From assembly GCA_035530195.1 (NCBI GenBank), contig DATKVG010000091.1, forward strand, positions 1 through 21,413: a stretch of DNA of 21,413 nt, read 5' to 3'. Each line of letters begins with the position of its first letter. The stretch's first letter is position 1. Below the pieces are notes generated by a model. It was not told the origin of the DNA. It worked only from the letters and a program-made list of their open reading frames with translations, and did no database searches. Of the stretch, positions 20,318 to 21,413 are shown one piece after another. A program made the position numbers and the translations under genes. Origin of the DNA: JAPLKX01 sp035530195. GTDB taxonomy: Bacteria > Hydrogenedentota > Hydrogenedentia > Hydrogenedentales > SLHB01.

Positions 20318-21285
20318 ACCAACCCCAACACAACTTCCTCCTCGCACTCGAAATCGGCGGAACTAAACTCCAGGCCGCGCTCGGCACACCCGAAGGCGAA
20401 ATCCTCCAAATGCGCCGCGGGCCCGTACCTCAAGGCGGACCGCCAGCCATACTCGACTGGTTCGCCGGCCAGATCCCCACCCTCATCCAAGACGCCGAAA
20501 AACCCGTCCGAGCCATCGGCATCGGGTTCGGCGGCCCCGTCGATTCAGCCGCCGGTCGAGTACTCGTCTCCCACCAGGTCGAAGGCTGGAAAGACCTCCC
20601 GCTCGCCCAATGGTTCCAAAACCAATTCCGCATCCCCACCCGACTCTTCAACGACTCAAACGCCGCCGGATGGGCCGAATTCCGGCTCGGAGCAGGCCGC
20701 GGTACACGTCATTTCCTCTACTCCAACATTGGAAGCGGAATCGGCGGTGCCATCGTCATCGACGGACGTCTACACGACGGCCAGGGATTCGGCGCCGGTG
20801 AAGTCGGCCACACCTGGGTCGTCAACTGGGAAAAACTCGAATCCTGCGAAATGATCAAGCTCGAAAACATCTGTTCCGGCTGGGCCATCGAACGCCGAAT
20901 CCGCGCATGGAAAAACCTCCAACCCAATTCGCCACTCCACAAACTCGCCAACGGCGACCCCGCCAACCTCACCTGCGCCATACTCGGCCAGGCCGCACGC
21001 AACCGCGACCCGCGCGCACTCGACGAAATCGACCGCGTCGCTAAATCCATCGCAACCGCGCTCGCAAACACCGTCACGCTGTTCCACCCGGAAAAAATCG
21101 CGCTCGGCGGCGGCGTATCGCTCCTCGGCGACGTACTACTCGACCCCATCCGCCAATACGCCGACCAGCTCGTATTCGGACCATTCCAGGGCCGGGTCCA
21201 AATCGTGCCATGCCAGCTCGCCGAATCCGTTGTCCTCGCCGGCGCACTACTCCTCGCCGGCGCCGGAGCAAAAAACGGGGACTGA
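20314..21285 (+). CDS. ROK-family sugar kinase
   Basis: The 323-residue protein has the ATP-binding motif ALEIGGTKLQAAL (11-23), the second motif GIGFGGPVD (69-77), the sugar/catalytic block LFNDSNAAGWAE (111-122, D114 as base) and NIGSGIGGAIVIDG (138-151). GEVGH at 162-166 aligns with the family GE-GH motif, but the usual CXCGXXGCXE zinc cluster is missing; only isolated C178 and C187 remain. No helix-turn-helix is present, so it is a kinase, not a ROK repressor. The ATG at 20314 overlaps the gmhA-like stop; the open frame upstream of it is the shadow of that gene. The last codons (KNGD and stop) lie at or inside a REP-like hairpin that begins at about 21268, so the C-terminus was probably rewritten by that element. 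Confidence 0.88.
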   Translation: MNQPQHNFLLALEIGGTKLQAALGTPEGEILQMRRGPVPQGGPPAILDWFAGQIPTLIQDAEKPVRAIGIGFGGPVDSAAGRVLVSHQVEGWKDLPLAQWFQNQFRIPTRLFNDSNAAGWAEFRLGAGRGTRHFLYSNIGSGIGGAIVIDGRLHDGQGFGAGEVGHTWVVNWEKLESCEMIKLENICSGWAIERRIRAWKNLQPNSPLHKLANGDPANLTCAILGQAARNRDPRALDEIDRVAKSIATALANTVTLFHPEKIALGGGVSLLGDVLLDPIRQYADQLVFGPFQGRVQIVPCQLAESVVLAGALLLAGAGAKNGD

Positions 21286-21336
21286 CTCGCTTTTTCGCGG
21301 CAGTTTGCGAAAAAGCGTGTCTGTCCCCGCTTTTTG
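21268..21336. repeat. REP-like hairpin, GGGGACTGACTCGC type (copy 2)
   Basis: CGGGGAC (21276-21282) pairs with GTCCCCG (21323-21329), and a perfect 11-bp stem CGCTTTTTCGC / GCGAAAAAGCG (21288-21298 and 21307-21317) closes on the loop GGCAGTTT. Flanking A- and T-runs extend the stem. It contains the TGA stop of the ROK gene at 21283-21285. It would also work as a strong transcription-terminating or mRNA-stabilising hairpin. Confidence 0.85.
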
Positions 21337-21376
21337 CGGCCCTGAAACAACGGCTTGGCTTTTTCACCAGCCCCAC

Positions 21377-21413
21377 GGACTCGCTTTTTCGCGGCAGTTT
21401 GCGAAAAAGCGTG
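21377..21413. repeat. REP-like hairpin copy 3 (cut by window end)
   Basis: GGACTCGC, then the same stem-loop as copy 2: CGCTTTTTCGC, loop GGCAGTTT and GCGAAAAAGCGTG, identical over 35 bases to 21285-21319. The outer left end differs (CCCCACGGACTCG instead of GGGGACTGACTCG). It begins 48 bases after copy 2 ends, so the two form a cluster that continues beyond the window. Confidence 0.75.

Overview
The window reads as chromosomal DNA from a GC-rich, Gram-negative bacterium that carries an LPS-type outer membrane. An LptD-like translocon, a GmhA-type sedoheptulose-phosphate isomerase, a Tat-exported Gfo/Idh/MocA oxidoreductase and a lipoprotein propeller/phosphoesterase are all present. The gene mix and the many intergenic mini-repeats suggest an uncultured lineage such as Hydrogenedentota or another Planctomycetes-like group. 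This is an impression from gene style; no rRNA or other decisive marker is present.

Layout. At the left edge is the start of an exported protein (minus strand), followed by a CAATTG-box array. Next comes a minus-strand pair, ridA and a TPR/gluzincin peptidase gene. A divergent promoter region then leads into a plus-strand run: PfkB sugar kinase, a small Pro/Gln-rich exported protein, a propeller-LptD fusion, an M20 amidohydrolase and a propeller/phosphoesterase lipoprotein. The first three of these are joined by ATGA stop/start overlaps. thiC stands alone, flanked by palindromic elements. A dusB-like gene and araD form a tight pair, convergent with a Tat-signal oxidoreductase. The minus-strand rplJ-rplL pair has a recognisable L10 leader with a terminator hairpin. 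Divergent from it are a GspF/PilC-like gene and a membrane-anchored parvulin. Then come two possible tiny minus-strand genes, a 9-bp tandem array, and a gmhA-like isomerase overlapping a ROK kinase gene.

The most unusual content is intergenic. (1) At least four loci carry short tandem arrays whose 9-bp unit is GGAC plus five locus-specific bases (GGACAATTG, GGACATGGT, GGACGTATA, GGACGGATC). (2) Several REP-like hairpins share GGGAC...GTCCC ends; they include a perfect 37-bp inverted repeat and one copy that supplies the stop codon of the ROK gene. (3) Pairs of heptamers of the form CAGNNTN follow several genes. (4) The 3' tail of thiC is duplicated across one of the hairpins. (5) Base composition of the plus strand switches from G-rich to C-rich at about 12.8-14.8 kb irrespective of gene orientation, as expected at a replication terminus or an inversion breakpoint.

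Functional links. LptD, the GmhA/ROK pair and the parvulin point to envelope biogenesis. RidA, ThiC, AraD, Dus and L10/L12 are housekeeping. No CRISPR array, prophage, IS element or secure tRNA/rRNA gene was found.
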